Shown in pieces: positions 1 to 5,417 of a DNA stretch of 5,417 bases. This DNA is from Spirochaetales bacterium. Its GTDB lineage: Bacteria > Spirochaetota > Spirochaetia > DSM-27196 > PWMO01. The position numbers and the translations under genes were made by a program. A model generated the notes under the pieces. It saw nothing but the letters and a program-made list of their open reading frames with translations. It was not told the origin of the DNA and did no database searches. The DNA is taken from positions 1 through 5,417 of the forward strand of contig SKLB01000336.1 in assembly GCA_007123465.1 (NCBI GenBank), read 5' to 3'. Within the stretch, counting starts at the first letter, position 1, and each line of letters begins with the position of its first letter.

Positions 1-658
1 CCGCCGGCTGGCCGTGGTAGTCGTCGAAGCGCTCGAGCTGAATGGAATCACCGCTACGCCATTCAACAAACTTGAACGGCCCGGTACCAACCGGGTTGCG
101 GGCAAAGTCTTCACCGAGCTCACCAACCGCGCGCTCGTTGATGATTGCTGTGGCCGGGTGCGCCAGGTGGGTGATGAACGGCCCGAAGGGAAACTCCAGG
201 ATCATGCGGAAATTGTAATCATCGATAATTTCAACACGGTCGAGTGCGGCAACCAGGAACGCGCCGGGGGCGTTGACCTGCCGCATCCGCTCGAAGGTGA
301 ACTGTACATCACGCGAAGTCAGTTCGTCTCCGTTGTGGAACAGAATGCCCTCGGGGATGGTAAACTCGTAGGTTACATCGTCAACAATACGGTACTCGCT
401 GACCAGCCCCTCGGAGATCTCGAGCTCGGGGTCCTGATACATCAGCGTCTCGTAGAGCTGCTTCATGATACGCGCAGAGGGCTGGTCGTTGGTTGCCTGA
501 GGGTCCAGAGCGCGGGCTTCTCCCGGCATACCGACCACAAGCACATCCTTATTCTCAGCCTTTTCGGTGACATCCGTGGCGCTTGGACCACAGCCGATCA
601 TAACCGCTGCAACAACCGCGGCAACGATTACGAGGACCAGTGTTCGTCCTTTTTTCAT
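1..658 (-). CDS. ABC transporter solute-binding lipoprotein, peptide/nickel (DppA/OppA) family, N-terminal part
   Basis: This is the periplasmic or membrane-anchored binding protein of an ABC importer of the SBP_bac_5 family, which captures oligopeptides, dipeptides, nickel or related solutes and hands them to a permease. 219 complete codons are visible and the C-terminus lies off the left edge; family members usually have 500-600 residues. The protein starts MKKGR, has a hydrophobic stretch at about residues 7-22, and a lipobox MIGC with the lipidated Cys at 23. The family signature is clear: V-G-M-P near 42-45, LDPQ at 51-54, the stretch F-H-N-G-D-E-L-T-S-R-D-V-Q-F-T-F-E-R-M at 107-125, and NPVGTGPFKFVEW at 188-200. 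The ATG at 656-658 is preceded by AAGGAG (670-675, minus strand, 11 bases away). A strong promoter lies just upstream at 709-737. Permease and ATPase genes, if linked, would be downstream off the window. The substrate cannot be told from this fragment. Confidence 0.95.
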   Translation of the reverse strand, partial: MKKGRTLVLVIVAAVVAAVMIGCGPSATDVTEKAENKDVLVVGMPGEARALDPQATNDQPSARIMKQLYETLMYQDPELEISEGLVSEYRIVDDVTYEFTIPEGILFHNGDELTSRDVQFTFERMRQVNAPGAFLVAALDRVEIIDDYNFRMILEFPFGPFITHLAHPATAIINERAVGELGEDFARNPVGTGPFKFVEWRSGDSIQLERFDDYHGQPA

Positions 659-708
659 GACAGGTTTTTCTCCTTACAGAAAATGAATTGAAGAGTAGCC
701 AGCCCCGG

Positions 709-737
709 AGTATACGCGATGCGATGCCGATCGTCAA
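709..737 (-). promoter_or_regulatory. Predicted sigma70 promoter of the solute-binding protein gene
   Basis: Read on the minus strand, TTGACG (732-737) is followed after exactly 17 bases by TATACT (709-714). Each hexamer differs from the sigma70 consensus at one position. Transcription would start near 702, giving a leader of about 43 bases that contains the AAGGAG ribosome site of the binding-protein gene. The hexamers and spacing are seen directly; promoter activity is inferred. Confidence 0.75.
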
Positions 738-897
738 TTGATTGGTCGCCCAGCGGTTAGTGTAGCTTATTGCAGCAGAAGAGAATAAAGCTGCACTTTG
801 TGCCGCGCCGCGCGGGTCTGTATGCAGGTTTGGGGTCACAAGCGTATCTTCTTGTTGGATATGCGCTGTGTAGTACGCGGAATATGCAGCGGGGGGT
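738..897. other. Divergent intergenic region between the two promoters
   Basis: The gene-free stretch runs from 659 to 966 (308 bases). Apart from the two promoters described separately, this central part holds no convincing gene: the short open frames here lack a ribosome site and resemble nothing known. The one structural element I see is a perfect 6-base inverted repeat, TGCAGC at 771-776 and GCTGCA at 790-795, separated by 13 bases. It could be a regulator site or a chance match. No tRNA or recognisable riboswitch is visible. Confidence 0.4.
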
Positions 898-925
898 TTG
901 ACAATCCAGAGAAAAACTGTATTGT
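898..925 (+). promoter_or_regulatory. Predicted sigma70 promoter of the Bor-like lipoprotein gene
   Basis: A perfect TTGACA (898-903) is followed after 16 bases by TATTGT (920-925), four of six matches to the -10 consensus. Transcription would begin near 932, leaving a leader of about 35 bases with the strong GGGAGGA ribosome site at 954-960. It would drive the lipoprotein gene at 967 and perhaps the genes after it. Inferred from sequence only. Confidence 0.6.
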
Positions 926-966
926 GTGTGGTGAATTGGATTCAACATTTTTCGGGAGGATCAAAA

Positions 967-1263
967 ATGAATCGAGTTGCGAGACTGGTTTCAATCGTTG
1001 TCTTGGTGGTGTTCGTTCTTGCCAGCTGTATGACGCACGTGCATACCGTGGGTGAGGGTCCGCAGAGCTTCGAGACGGTCAGCGAGCGCCAGTGGTACGT
1101 ACTGTGGGGCCTGGTTGACATTACCACACCCGATACAGAGCGAATGGCAGCGGGTGCTGAAGATTACGAGATCGTCACCGAATTCGAGATACTCGATGTG
1201 GTCATCGGTTTCTTCACCGGTATCGCTACCGTGTATCCCCGCACTGTGAAGGTTATCAAATAG
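967..1263 (+). CDS. Small Bor/Iss-like lipoprotein
   Basis: A 98-residue predicted lipoprotein. It has a basic N-terminus (MNRVAR), a hydrophobic core at 7-19 and a lipobox LASC with Cys21, so it should be anchored in a membrane facing the periplasm or the surface. The mature part is only 78 residues. It shows the pattern H-x-H-T-V-G-x-G near 23-30, a QWYVLWGLV segment, a Gly/Ala-rich turn, and a C-terminal part with TEFEILDVVIGFFTG followed by R-T-V-x-V. This order resembles the Bor family (lambda Bor and Iss, small outer-membrane lipoproteins linked to serum resistance): a polar start, a hydrophobic G-x-G region, a GGAE-like turn, TE, then a glycine-rich hydrophobic segment ending in a short strand. 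The match is remembered, not computed, and no function should be assumed. The start is fixed by GGGAGGA at 954-960, six bases before the ATG; the open frame also extends upstream to 898, but that part covers the promoter and ribosome site. Confidence 0.85.
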   Translation: MNRVARLVSIVVLVVFVLASCMTHVHTVGEGPQSFETVSERQWYVLWGLVDITTPDTERMAAGAEDYEIVTEFEILDVVIGFFTGIATVYPRTVKVIK

Positions 1264-1284
1264 CCGGCATCTTCGCTATCATCT

Positions 1285-1899
1285 ATGAGAATTTCAACGG
1301 CACAAACAGCCGCCCTCGGGGCGGCTGTTCTCTTCGGTACGCTGCTTCTGGGCTTTGCCGCGTGCACGCCGCGTGAGCGTTCCGCTGTGCAGGATGCAGC
1401 GGATTCAGTGCCCGAGTACGTCTTTGAGGTAGACTCCGAGCTTCTCGGTGACACGGTGCTGATCGACGGCGCCGCCGTCGCGCTGGCGCCGCCGCGCGGG
1501 TGGGAAGCGGTTGATGACGCTACACGCGCAATGGTTGAAGCACAGATTCAGGAGTCGGTTGCTGAGGGACCGATTTCGGGAACCCTGCTCGAGCTGTTTG
1601 TTGACCCCGACAGCGGTTCCGCGTTGTCCCTGATACGCCTGGACGGCGGGCTGTCTCCGCGTGAAATTGGTGCCGCTCTTGCGCAGACCGAGGGCGCCGA
1701 AAAAGCTGTCTTCCGGCACGCCGGGCTTGAGATCGTTCAGATCAGAACCGTTGCCGACCAGGCGGCCGCCTTCTCGCTGGTGACGCGTGTTGATCAGCAG
1801 AGCGATCCGCTACTGTTGCAGTACGTTGTGGCGCAGACCGCAGAGCAGCAGACGATGCGGGCGGTGGAATCGAGCATCGGCTCGTTGCGCGTTCAGTAG
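1285..1899 (+). CDS. Lipoprotein of unknown function, possibly PsbP/DcrB-like
   Basis: A 204-residue predicted lipoprotein: signal sequence 1-26 and lipobox GFAAC with the lipidated Cys at 27, followed by a charged, acidic linker (TPRERSAVQDAADS). I do not recognise the protein by name. The mature part contains the phrase ALAPPRGWEAV, then strands with LLELFVDPDSG and ALSLIRLDGG, and ends with a long strand-then-helix pattern (LLLQYVVAQT, MRAVESSIGSLRVQ). A 'PP-x-GW' opening with a closing 'ESSIGSLRV' helix is what one sees in small PsbP/Mog1/DcrB-fold lipoproteins, so that fold is a plausible inference. It begins 21 bases after the stop of the preceding lipoprotein gene and has no clear Shine-Dalgarno; ATG 1285 is nevertheless the only start that keeps the whole signal peptide. 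An 11-bp hairpin lies within codons 7-15, suggesting controlled or coupled translation. Confidence 0.8.
   Translation: MRISTAQTAALGAAVLFGTLLLGFAACTPRERSAVQDAADSVPEYVFEVDSELLGDTVLIDGAAVALAPPRGWEAVDDATRAMVEAQIQESVAEGPISGTLLELFVDPDSGSALSLIRLDGGLSPREIGAALAQTEGAEKAVFRHAGLEIVQIRTVADQAAAFSLVTRVDQQSDPLLLQYVVAQTAEQQTMRAVESSIGSLRVQ
1305..1329 (+). promoter_or_regulatory. Perfect 11-bp hairpin inside the start of the lipoprotein gene
   Basis: AACAGCCGCCC (1305-1315) and GGGCGGCTGTT (1319-1329) are exact reverse complements around a three-base TCG loop. The stem is very GC-rich and lies 42 bases after the upstream stop codon and 18 bases after the downstream ATG. It resembles the stem of an intrinsic terminator, but the following bases are CTCTTC rather than a run of T. 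It may reduce read-through or ribosome loading on the second lipoprotein gene; it could also be a coincidence of alanine/glycine codons. Confidence 0.5.
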
Positions 1900-1916
1900 C
1901 GCTCAGGAACAGGCTG

Positions 1917-1934
1917 ATGACGCGCACCCGTCAT
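1917..1934 (+). repeat. Short inverted repeat downstream of the lipoprotein gene
   Basis: ATGACG (1917-1922) and CGTCAT (1929-1934) flank a six-base spacer, 17 bases after the lipoprotein stop. No T tract follows, so it is at best a weak hairpin. It sits in the 124-base gap before the patatin gene, where I see no convincing promoter. Confidence 0.25.
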
Positions 1935-2023
1935 GGATGTTACGATCCGCAGGCCGGGCGTCCGACCCGCATTCCGCAGTGGTTTCTCGATATCGTGTGT
2001 GAGCGCTGAACAGGAGGGAGGCT

Positions 2024-2806
2024 ATGCTGGGTTTTGGTCGCAAGGTTATGGGGTTGGCTCTCGGTGGCGGTGCGGTGCGCGGGTTTGCACATATCGGGGT
2101 TCTGAAAGTGCTGGAAGAGGCAGGTATCAAGCCGAGCTACGTGGCGGGCACCAGCGTTGGCAGCCTTATCGGAGCGCTCTACTGTGCCGGTTACAGCTGG
2201 TCACAGATCCTGGAAACCGCTGCCGATATAGAGTGGAAGGATCTGGTGCAGCTCAGTTTTCCGAAGCTCGGCATTGTCAAGCCCGAAGGCCTGCGCGACT
2301 TGATCAACAGACTGGTTGAGGGCCGCAACATCGAGGATCTGGAAATCCCGTACGCCGCGGTTGCGGTTGACCTGGTAGCTGCAGCCGAAGTGGTTTTTGA
2401 TTCCGGGCCGATCAGTACCGCCGTGCTGGCAAGCTGCAGCATCCCCGGGGTGTTTGTCCCGGTTCAAACCGATAACGCCGTGCTGGTTGACGGCGGCGTG
2501 CTGAACGCGGTGCCGGCCGATGTTGTCAGGCGGATGGGTGCCGAGTACGTAGTTGCGGTGGATCTGAACGCCAATGCGCAGGGCAGCGATGAAAAGCCCG
2601 ATAGCATTCTCGACGTTGCCTCACGCAGCATGGCGTTGTTCAGGACCGCCACCAGCAGCAAGGGCCTCTCCTACGCTGATTGCATTGTGCAGCCGGATTT
2701 GAAAGGCTTCAGCTACCACAATATGTCCCGGCGCGATGAAATGGTAAAGCGCGGTGAAGCGGCCATGAACGGGTCTCTGTCCAAAGTGCAACGCAAGATC
2801 AAGTAG
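2024..2806 (+). CDS. Patatin-like phospholipase (RssA/NTE-type family)
   Basis: A 260-residue patatin-domain serine acyl hydrolase; bacterial relatives cleave acyl esters of phospholipids or lysophospholipids. All the expected elements are intact: the oxyanion-hole loop GGGAVRG at 14-20, the nucleophile elbow G-T-S-V-G at 42-46 with catalytic Ser44, the conserved SCSIPGVFVPV block at 137-147, and the D-G-G motif at 156-158 whose Asp156 completes the Ser-Asp dyad. It has the short, single-domain form typical of RssA-like proteins. No signal peptide or transmembrane segment is visible, so it is probably cytoplasmic or peripheral at the inner membrane. The start is set by the strong AGGAGGGAG at 2012-2020; a second in-frame ATG at 2048 is less well placed. 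The next gene follows after 29 bases and is likely cotranscribed. The true substrate cannot be read from sequence. Confidence 0.95.
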   Translation: MLGFGRKVMGLALGGGAVRGFAHIGVLKVLEEAGIKPSYVAGTSVGSLIGALYCAGYSWSQILETAADIEWKDLVQLSFPKLGIVKPEGLRDLINRLVEGRNIEDLEIPYAAVAVDLVAAAEVVFDSGPISTAVLASCSIPGVFVPVQTDNAVLVDGGVLNAVPADVVRRMGAEYVVAVDLNANAQGSDEKPDSILDVASRSMALFRTATSSKGLSYADCIVQPDLKGFSYHNMSRRDEMVKRGEAAMNGSLSKVQRKIK

Positions 2807-2823
2807 CACAAGATTACGTCGTA

Positions 2824-2830
2824 GAGGGAG
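2824..2830 (+). promoter_or_regulatory. Ribosome binding site that decides a TTG start
   Basis: GAGGGAG lies five bases before the TTG at 2836-2838. The nearest in-frame ATG, 21 bases further on, has no such site and would remove the first of four cysteines. This is why the TTG is taken as the start. Confidence 0.65.
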
Positions 2831-2835
2831 CCCTT

Positions 2836-3057
2836 TTGAGTTTCTACTGCCGTTACATGACCGAACGCGATTACTGCTCCCGGCGCGACCTGGAATGCAG
2901 GCCCGGCGCCGAAGGCTGCGTGCTGCGCGGACGGGTGGTCTTTGCCGGCGATGATGCTACCGCTGAGGATACACCCAGCGCCGCGCGCCGCAATCCGGGT
3001 GGAAAGCCGGGCAGGCCACGGCCGGCATCGCGTGAGCCTGGTGACACCGACCGCTGA
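2836..3057 (+). CDS. Small four-cysteine protein of unknown function
   Basis: A 73-residue protein starting at TTG. The N-terminal half is compact and cysteine-rich: Cys5, Cys14, Cys21 and Cys28, spaced x8, x6, x6, with the phrases FYCRYM, RDYCSR, LECRPG and GCVLRGRV. Four cysteines so spaced could bind one zinc ion or a small metal cluster; this is inference. Residues 39-73 are low in complexity, rich in Pro, Gly, Arg and Asp, and probably disordered. There is no signal peptide. I do not recognise the family. It follows the patatin gene by 29 bases and is probably in the same transcript, and it converges with putP, leaving only 22 bases between the two stops. Its coding status rests on the ribosome site, the tight spacing and the ordered cysteine pattern. 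Confidence 0.65.
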   Translation: MSFYCRYMTERDYCSRRDLECRPGAEGCVLRGRVVFAGDDATAEDTPSAARRNPGGKPGRPRPASREPGDTDR

Positions 3058-3068
3058 GAAAACTCTCA
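3055..3068. other. Weak hairpin at the convergent gene ends
   Basis: TGAGA (3055-3059) and TCTCA (3064-3068) can pair around AAAC, overlapping the stop of the cysteine protein and facing the end of putP. It is placed where a bidirectional terminator would be, but the stem is only five base pairs and there is no T run on either strand. Listed as a weak candidate only. Confidence 0.2.
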
Positions 3069-3079
3069 AGCCGCTCAGC

Positions 3080-4546
3080 TCAGCTTGTTCTCAACTCCGC
3101 TGCAATATCGTCAAAGCTCTTGATTACTGTTTCATCGGTCTGCTGCACCAGGCGATTGACAATCATGATTGCGATGTAGTTGGCAATGAATCCGGGTACA
3201 ATCTCGTACATCGTTGCTCCCAGACCCAGGCGCTCCCACAAAACCAGCACCACTGTGCCACTGACCATACCCGCCAGTGCTGCCTGCCAAGTGGCCTTGC
3301 GCGAGAAGAGCGCCATCAGGATCACCGGCCCGAACGCCGCTCCAAAGCCGCCCCAGGCGTAGGCAACCAGTCCCAGGATCGTATTCTGCGGATTGAGCGC
3401 CAGCACCAGTGCTACAATCGAGATCACTACTACGCTGACCCGTCCGATCCACATCAGTTTGCGCTCACCGGCCTCGCGGTTGATCGAACGCTTGTAGATG
3501 TCTTCGGTCAGGGCCGAGGAAGATACCAGCAGTTGTGAGTCGATGGTGGACATGATAGCCGAGAGAATTGCGGCCAGCAGGATGCCGCCAATCCACGGTG
3601 AGAATACCAGGCGGATCATCTGGATGAAGACCGTCTCCGCCTCAGGACCGGCGAGGTCCGGGAACAGCGGGATGCCGACCAGGCCAACGATCACGGCGAA
3701 GCCCAGCGAGAATGCCACCCAGACCACCGCTATAGTGGTAGCTTGCGGCAGCTGCTTGACGGAGCTGATGCTCATGAATCGCGCCAGGATGTGCGGCTGC
3801 CCGAAGTAACCCAACCCCCAGGCCATAGTCGATATGATTGCGATCAGCGGCAGCGGGCCCGATGGAATGAGCGCCGCCGAGATATCGCGGGCGGCCATCG
3901 CTCCAGCGATTCCCGCTACTCCGCCCGCGCTGACAAACGCGACCGCCGGCACCACAATCACGGCCAGCAGCATCAGCGTGCCCTGCAGCAAGTCGGTCCA
4001 GCAGACCGCCAGAAAGCCGCCCAGGAACGTGTAGACTACGATTACCAGGCCGCCAATCAGGACCGCGGTGCGGTAATCCATGGCAAACATGGACTCAAAC
4101 AGGCGTCCGGCTGCCACCAGCCCGGATGACGCATAGATTGTGAAGAAGAACAGGATGATTATTGACGAGATGATCCGCAACAGGCCGGTTGGATCCTTGA
4201 AGCGGTTCTCCAGGAACGAAGGCAGCGTGATAGAGCCGCTGCGCTCGGTGTGCAGCCGCAGCCGCGGCGCCACCAGGATCCAGTTGATCACCGTGCCAAT
4301 GAACAGCCCGATAGCGATCCAGCTCTGGTTTATGCCGAACAGGAAGACCGCACCGGGCAGGCCCATCAGCAGCCAGCCGCTCATGTCGCTGGCCTGGGCC
4401 GAGAGCGCGGTAACCCACTTGCCCATGTTGCGTCCGCCGAGCAGGTAGTCTTCAAGATTGGCGGTCTTGCGGTAGAAATAGAGTCCCACCGCCATCAGGA
4501 AGATGAAGTAGATAATAAAGGTCACAAGTTCGGGAATGCTGATCAT
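3080..4546 (-). CDS. putP: Sodium/proline symporter PutP
   Basis: A 488-residue member of the solute:sodium symporter family, which carries L-proline into the cell with Na+ across the inner membrane, for use as nutrient or osmoprotectant. It is collinear with E. coli PutP over nearly the full length (that protein has 502 residues). Diagnostic blocks are DYLLGGRNMGKWVTALSAQA at 33-52, SDMSGWLLMGLPGAVFL at 53-69, LRIISSIIILFFFTIYASSG at 123-142, GWGLGYFGQPHILARFM-type sequence at 243-258, SAIMSTIDSQLLVSSSALTE at 329-348, and AYAWGGFGAAFGPV at 395-408. Asp54 and Ser56 match the Na+ and proline site residues Asp55 and Ser57 of E. coli PutP, and Ser333-Thr334 match Ser340-Thr341. About a dozen hydrophobic segments are visible, as expected. 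The ATG is preceded by AGAGGAG (4553-4559, minus strand) at six bases. It lies 67 bases after the menA-like stop and may be cotranscribed with it. Confidence 0.96.
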   Translation of the reverse strand: MISIPELVTFIIYFIFLMAVGLYFYRKTANLEDYLLGGRNMGKWVTALSAQASDMSGWLLMGLPGAVFLFGINQSWIAIGLFIGTVINWILVAPRLRLHTERSGSITLPSFLENRFKDPTGLLRIISSIIILFFFTIYASSGLVAAGRLFESMFAMDYRTAVLIGGLVIVVYTFLGGFLAVCWTDLLQGTLMLLAVIVVPAVAFVSAGGVAGIAGAMAARDISAALIPSGPLPLIAIISTMAWGLGYFGQPHILARFMSISSVKQLPQATTIAVVWVAFSLGFAVIVGLVGIPLFPDLAGPEAETVFIQMIRLVFSPWIGGILLAAILSAIMSTIDSQLLVSSSALTEDIYKRSINREAGERKLMWIGRVSVVVISIVALVLALNPQNTILGLVAYAWGGFGAAFGPVILMALFSRKATWQAALAGMVSGTVVLVLWERLGLGATMYEIVPGFIANYIAIMIVNRLVQQTDETVIKSFDDIAAELRTS

Positions 4547-4613
4547 AAGCGGCTCCTCTATGTTTTACTATTCACAAAATATCGCGCTATCGTGCCGCAT
4601 TGCGCCGGCTCTG

Positions 4614-5417
4614 TCAACGAAAAACCAGCCCGATCAGCAGTGAAACCAGCATGGCCGCCGTGTAGAGAACAAAAACCTTCGAAATGCCGCCCATTGACGC
4701 GCCTTTGGTCTGGTGAGAGTATCCGCGCCGGTGCATGCGGCGATACTCGGCGGCCGTCAGCAGCGCTGCTGCCGCCAGCGGAACCAGCGTAGCCGGCGGC
4801 AACAGGCCCAGGGCCGGTAGCAGCAGCGCCAGTGCGTACGCCGCGGCTCCCAGTGCGTAGATCAACCGTTCGCCGCCGCGGCGCCCCAGCACAATTGACA
4901 GCGTTTTACGGCCGGCCGCCCGATCGCCCTGCAGGTCACAGGTGTTGTTGACCGTCAGTATTGAGGCCACCAGCAGCATTGAAGGCAGCCCTGCCAGCAG
5001 TGCCGCCTCATCCAGCGACTGCGTCTGCACGTAGTAGGAGAGTACAACCAGTACCAGGCCGAGGAAGCCGCCGGCAAACAGTTCTCCCAACGGGGTGCGC
5101 GAGAGCGGGTAGGGGCCGCCGTTGTAGAAGAACCCGACGGCCATGCACGCGGCGCCTACAAGAATTATCTCCCATCCCACCAGGTAGCCCAACAGCAGCC
5201 CCAGCAGCACGGCCACGCCGAACAGACCAAGACTGATCAGCAGCGCCAGGTTGGGCCCGATTCCGCGGTGCACCAGCACCTTGTCGCGCTCGCGGTTGTA
5301 GCGTGCATTGTCCACACCGCTTCTGAAGTCAAAGTAGCTGTTGAATCCGGTGGTACCCATATCCACGCTCAGGGTTGCTGCAAGCATCAACAGCGCCAAC
5401 AGCGGGGAAAAACGGCC
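4614..5417 (-). CDS. menA: MenA-type polyprenyltransferase (UbiA superfamily), N-terminus off the window
   Basis: An integral-membrane prenyltransferase; MenA attaches a polyprenyl chain to 1,4-dihydroxy-2-naphthoate in menaquinone synthesis. 267 residues are visible. The frame stays open to the right edge and continues above the TTG at 5399, so that codon is probably internal, and perhaps 25-40 residues are missing. Both prenyl-diphosphate/Mg2+ motifs are present: N-S-Y-F-D-F-R-S-G-V-D at about 26-36 of the visible part, and NNTCDLQGDRAAGRKTLSI at 157-175. Between them lies the typical loop YNGGPYPLSRTPLGE (98-112). The first motif has Ser where MenA proteins usually have Asp (N-D-Y), an unusual but not necessarily inactivating change. 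Seven or more hydrophobic segments are seen. The MenA assignment is preferred over UbiA or other prenyltransferases from the overall pattern, but the aromatic substrate is not proven. putP follows on the same strand. Confidence 0.85.
   Translation of the reverse strand, partial: GRFSPLLALLMLAATLSVDMGTTGFNSYFDFRSGVDNARYNRERDKVLVHRGIGPNLALLISLGLFGVAVLLGLLLGYLVGWEIILVGAACMAVGFFYNGGPYPLSRTPLGELFAGGFLGLVLVVLSYYVQTQSLDEAALLAGLPSMLLVASILTVNNTCDLQGDRAAGRKTLSIVLGRRGGERLIYALGAAAYALALLLPALGLLPPATLVPLAAAALLTAAEYRRMHRRGYSHQTKGASMGGISKVFVLYTAAMLVSLLIGLVFR

Noticed and set aside
14..691. Long plus-strand open frame of 225 codons
   Set aside because: It is the antisense shadow of the solute-binding protein gene; its translation resembles nothing, while the minus strand gives a full lipoprotein signal and family motifs.
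745..766. tRNA-like D-arm string (CCCAGCGGTTAGTG)
   Set aside because: No matching acceptor stem, anticodon arm or T-arm (GGTTCGA-type) sequence follows at the right distance.
555..948. Overlapping minus-strand open frames in the divergent intergenic region
   Set aside because: They run through both promoters, lack ribosome sites and have compositions typical of chance frames.
1305..1329. Hairpin as a true intrinsic terminator
   Set aside because: The stem is good, but CTCTTC follows instead of a T run and it lies inside a gene with a convincing signal peptide.
1898..2007. Eight-base inverted repeat AGCGCTCA / TGAGCGCT around the gap before the patatin gene
   Set aside because: The arms are 94 bases apart and contain the self-complementary AGCGCT, so a chance match is likely.
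2942..3538. Long plus-strand open frame of 198 codons crossing the end of putP
   Set aside because: It is antisense to putP over most of its length, overlaps the cysteine protein, and has no ribosome site or recognisable motif.
4612..4617. TTGACA on the minus strand upstream of putP
   Set aside because: It overlaps the menA stop region and no acceptable -10 hexamer lies 15-19 bases downstream.
4250..4792. Plus-strand open frame of 180 codons over the putP/menA junction
   Set aside because: Antisense shadow of two well-supported membrane-protein genes, with no family likeness.

Overview
The window is an ordinary, gene-dense stretch of a moderately GC-rich bacterial chromosome. It carries seven protein genes, two of them cut by the window edges. 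I see no rRNA, tRNA, CRISPR array, insertion sequence or phage gene. Three of the products are predicted lipoproteins with loose lipoboxes (MIGC, LASC, FAAC). One small gene starts with TTG behind a strong Shine-Dalgarno, and the promoters look like standard sigma70 types. This would fit a free-living spirochaete or a similar diderm, but the taxon is an inference held with low confidence.

Left arm (1-966): a minus-strand gene for a peptide/nickel-type ABC transporter solute-binding lipoprotein, of which the N-terminal 219 residues are visible. It leaves a divergent intergenic region of 308 bases. That region holds a near-consensus promoter for the binding protein (TTGACG-17-TATACT) and a second, plus-strand promoter (TTGACA-16-TATTGT) for the next gene.

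Centre (967-3057): four plus-strand genes. They are a 98-residue lipoprotein resembling the Bor/Iss family; a 204-residue lipoprotein of unknown function, possibly with a PsbP/DcrB-like fold; a 260-residue patatin-like phospholipase with an intact Ser-Asp dyad; and a 73-residue protein with four cysteines in its first 28 residues. A perfect 11-bp hairpin lies inside the signal-peptide codons of the second lipoprotein. The patatin and cysteine-protein genes are 29 bases apart and are probably cotranscribed. A 124-base gap separates them from the lipoprotein genes, so a single four-gene operon is possible but not shown.

Right arm (3080-5417): two minus-strand genes converging on the centre. They are a MenA-type (UbiA superfamily) polyprenyltransferase, missing only its N-terminus, and 67 bases downstream of it a PutP-type sodium/proline symporter. 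MenA would make a membrane quinone precursor and PutP would import proline. Their pairing may be just adjacency.

No new multi-gene system stands out. The features most worth a second look are the start-proximal hairpin, the four-cysteine mini-protein and the small Bor-like lipoprotein.
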